The notes under the pieces were generated by a model. That model saw only the letters and a list, made by a program, of their open reading frames with translations, was not told the origin of the DNA and made no database searches. The translations under genes were made by a program, and so were the position numbers. Positions 63,202 to 64,000 of a DNA stretch of 64,000 nt are shown piece by piece (the stretch's first letter is position 1; each line of letters opens with the position of its first letter). The DNA is taken from positions 310,001 to 374,000 of the forward strand of contig NZ_RPEM01000002.1 in NCBI RefSeq assembly GCF_004745575.1, written 5' to 3'. The stretch is from Pseudotabrizicola sediminis. GTDB lineage: Bacteria; Pseudomonadota; Alphaproteobacteria; Rhodobacterales; Rhodobacteraceae.

Positions 63202-63884
63202 GGCTGGCAGCGGACCTCAAGGCCTTTGAAGGCCGGATCGGGCACAGCTTCCACACGCCCGATCTTCTGGTCCGCGCGGTCACCCATGCGTCCTTGTCGT
63301 CGCAGACCCGCCCCGACAACCAGAGGCTGGAGTTTCTGGGTGACAGGGTGCTGGGCCTTGTGATGGCCGAGGCGCTGCTGGGGGCCGATGAGGCTGCGAG
63401 TGAAGGCCAGCTTGCGCCGCGCTTCAATGCCATGGTGCGCAAGGAAACCTGCGCCGACGTTGCCCGCGCCATCGGGCTGGGCGAGGTGATGAAGCTGGGC
63501 CGGTCGGAAATGCTGTCCGGGGGCCGCCGCAAAGAAGCGCTTCTGGGCGACGCGATGGAAGCGCTGATTGCTGCCGTCTATCTGGACGGCGGGTTCGATG
63601 CCGCCCGCGCCATGGTGCTGCGGCTGTGGTCCGACCGCATTGGAACTGTGGACCATGACGCCCGCGACCCCAAGACCGCCCTGCAGGAATGGGCGCAGGC
63701 CCGTGGCATGACCCCGCCTGCCTATACACAGACCGGGCGCACCGGCCCGGACCATCAACCGATATTCACCGTCGAAGTGACGCTGGACAACGGCGCGCGC
63801 GAAACCGCCTGCGCAGGCTCCAAACGCATCGCCGAACAACAGGCCGCCCGCGCTTTGCTGGCAAGGCTGGAGCAAGAGACATGA
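63198..63884 (+). CDS. rnc: ribonuclease III
   Basis: Rnc cleaves double-stranded RNA in rRNA processing. The 228-residue protein has the signature [10 protein letters not shown] (Glu45, Asp49), the second metal cluster in [18 protein letters not shown], and a C-terminal dsRNA-binding domain (~155-228; [20 protein letters not shown], then [15 protein letters not shown]). Overlaps of 4 bases on both sides couple it with lepB and era. Confidence 0.97.
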   Translation: MRLAADLKAFEGRIGHSFHTPDLLVRAVTHASLSSQTRPDNQRLEFLGDRVLGLVMAEALLGADEAASEGQLAPRFNAMVRKETCADVARAIGLGEVMKLGRSEMLSGGRRKEALLGDAMEALIAAVYLDGGFDAARAMVLRLWSDRIGTVDHDARDPKTALQEWAQARGMTPPAYTQTGRTGPDHQPIFTVEVTLDNGARETACAGSKRIAEQQAARALLARLEQET

Positions 63885-64000
63885 CAGACATATCCACCCG
63901 AGCCGGTTTCGTCGCGCTGATCGGCGAACCCAATGCCGGCAAGTCGACCCTGCTGAACCGCATGGTCGGGGCCAAGATCTCGATCGTGACGCATAAGGTG
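63881..64000 (+). CDS. era: GTPase Era, N-terminal part only
   Basis: Era binds 16S rRNA and helps assemble 30S subunits. Only 40 residues are visible before the right edge, but the G1/P-loop GEPNAGKST and the following [16 protein letters not shown] (just before the G2 region) are diagnostic. It starts at an ATG overlapping the rnc stop by 4 bases, so it continues the rnc-era operon. Confidence 0.95.
   Translation, partial: MTDISTRAGFVALIGEPNAGKSTLLNRMVGAKISIVTHKV

Overview
The window looks like core chromosome of a high-GC alphaproteobacterium of the Rhodobacteraceae; the genus cannot be fixed from this sequence. The signs are consistently GC-rich codon use, a bifunctional Rsh with rpoZ in the block folK-rpoZ-rsh-(DUF2062)2-pdxJ-acpS-lepB-rnc-era, a stand-alone MnmD, a run of three peptide-deformylase-like genes in front of fmt, an MlaA-MlaC pair, and a family-typical intergenic motif of the form CCTCCGGCGGG...TATTTGGC. 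I saw no prophage, insertion sequence, CRISPR array, rRNA or tRNA. Gene density is very high, with many 4-base ATGA-type overlaps.

Layout. 0-5.8 kb: the start of a D-Ala-D-Ala carboxypeptidase (cut by the left edge), a HAD phosphatase, clpS, a 16S rRNA-type methyltransferase, an SDR with a broken catalytic motif, a small lipoprotein, hemF, a LysE exporter and a small acidic protein. 5.8-8.8 kb: hemE and hemC diverge, then a small kinase-like protein. 8.8-15.5 kb: an MFS carrier, a GlcD-type flavoprotein, and tesA divergent from an ABC pair arranged like tesA/ybbAP of E. coli. 15.6-23.2 kb: HAD-rsmD-FAD reductase, peroxiredoxin, phhB, a FemAB-like acyltransferase, ridA-glycerophosphodiesterase, mlaA-mlaC. 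23.4-31.7 kb: PBP1A, glnK-amtB, an aromatic aminotransferase, a mercaptopyruvate sulfurtransferase, smpB and a DMT carrier.

31.8-40.6 kb: dapA, a Slt-type lytic transglycosylase, two tandem DMT carriers followed by mnmD, a divergent DAO-type flavoprotein, then lrgA-lrgB-FMN reductase and a GNAT. 40.7-51.4 kb: smc, a second lytic transglycosylase, cobD, a PatB-like lyase, and def-def-def*-fmt, in which the third deformylase has lost its catalytic residues. 51.4-56.1 kb: a TetR-like regulator, a TRIC-like channel, rnhA, ispH, a YqaA-like membrane protein and a NYN nuclease. 56.3-64 kb: folK, rpoZ, rsh, two DUF2062 proteins, pdxJ, acpS, lepB, rnc and the start of era.

Functional threads are haem synthesis (hemF, hemE, hemC), nitrogen sensing and ammonium uptake (glnK-amtB), envelope upkeep (PBP1A, two lytic transglycosylases, MlaA/C, LrgAB, LepB), translation start and quality control (three deformylase-family genes, fmt, smpB, rsmD, mnmD, rnc, era) and stress signalling (rsh, rpoZ, clpS). 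No obvious new multi-gene system is present. The points most worth checking are the catalytically dead third deformylase, the split and divergent MnmC-like pair, the SDR without its catalytic lysine, an Imm10-like orphan, a 51-codon ORF next to an 11-bp-phased repeat array, the overlapping start codons of tesA/ybbA, and several repeated intergenic motifs.
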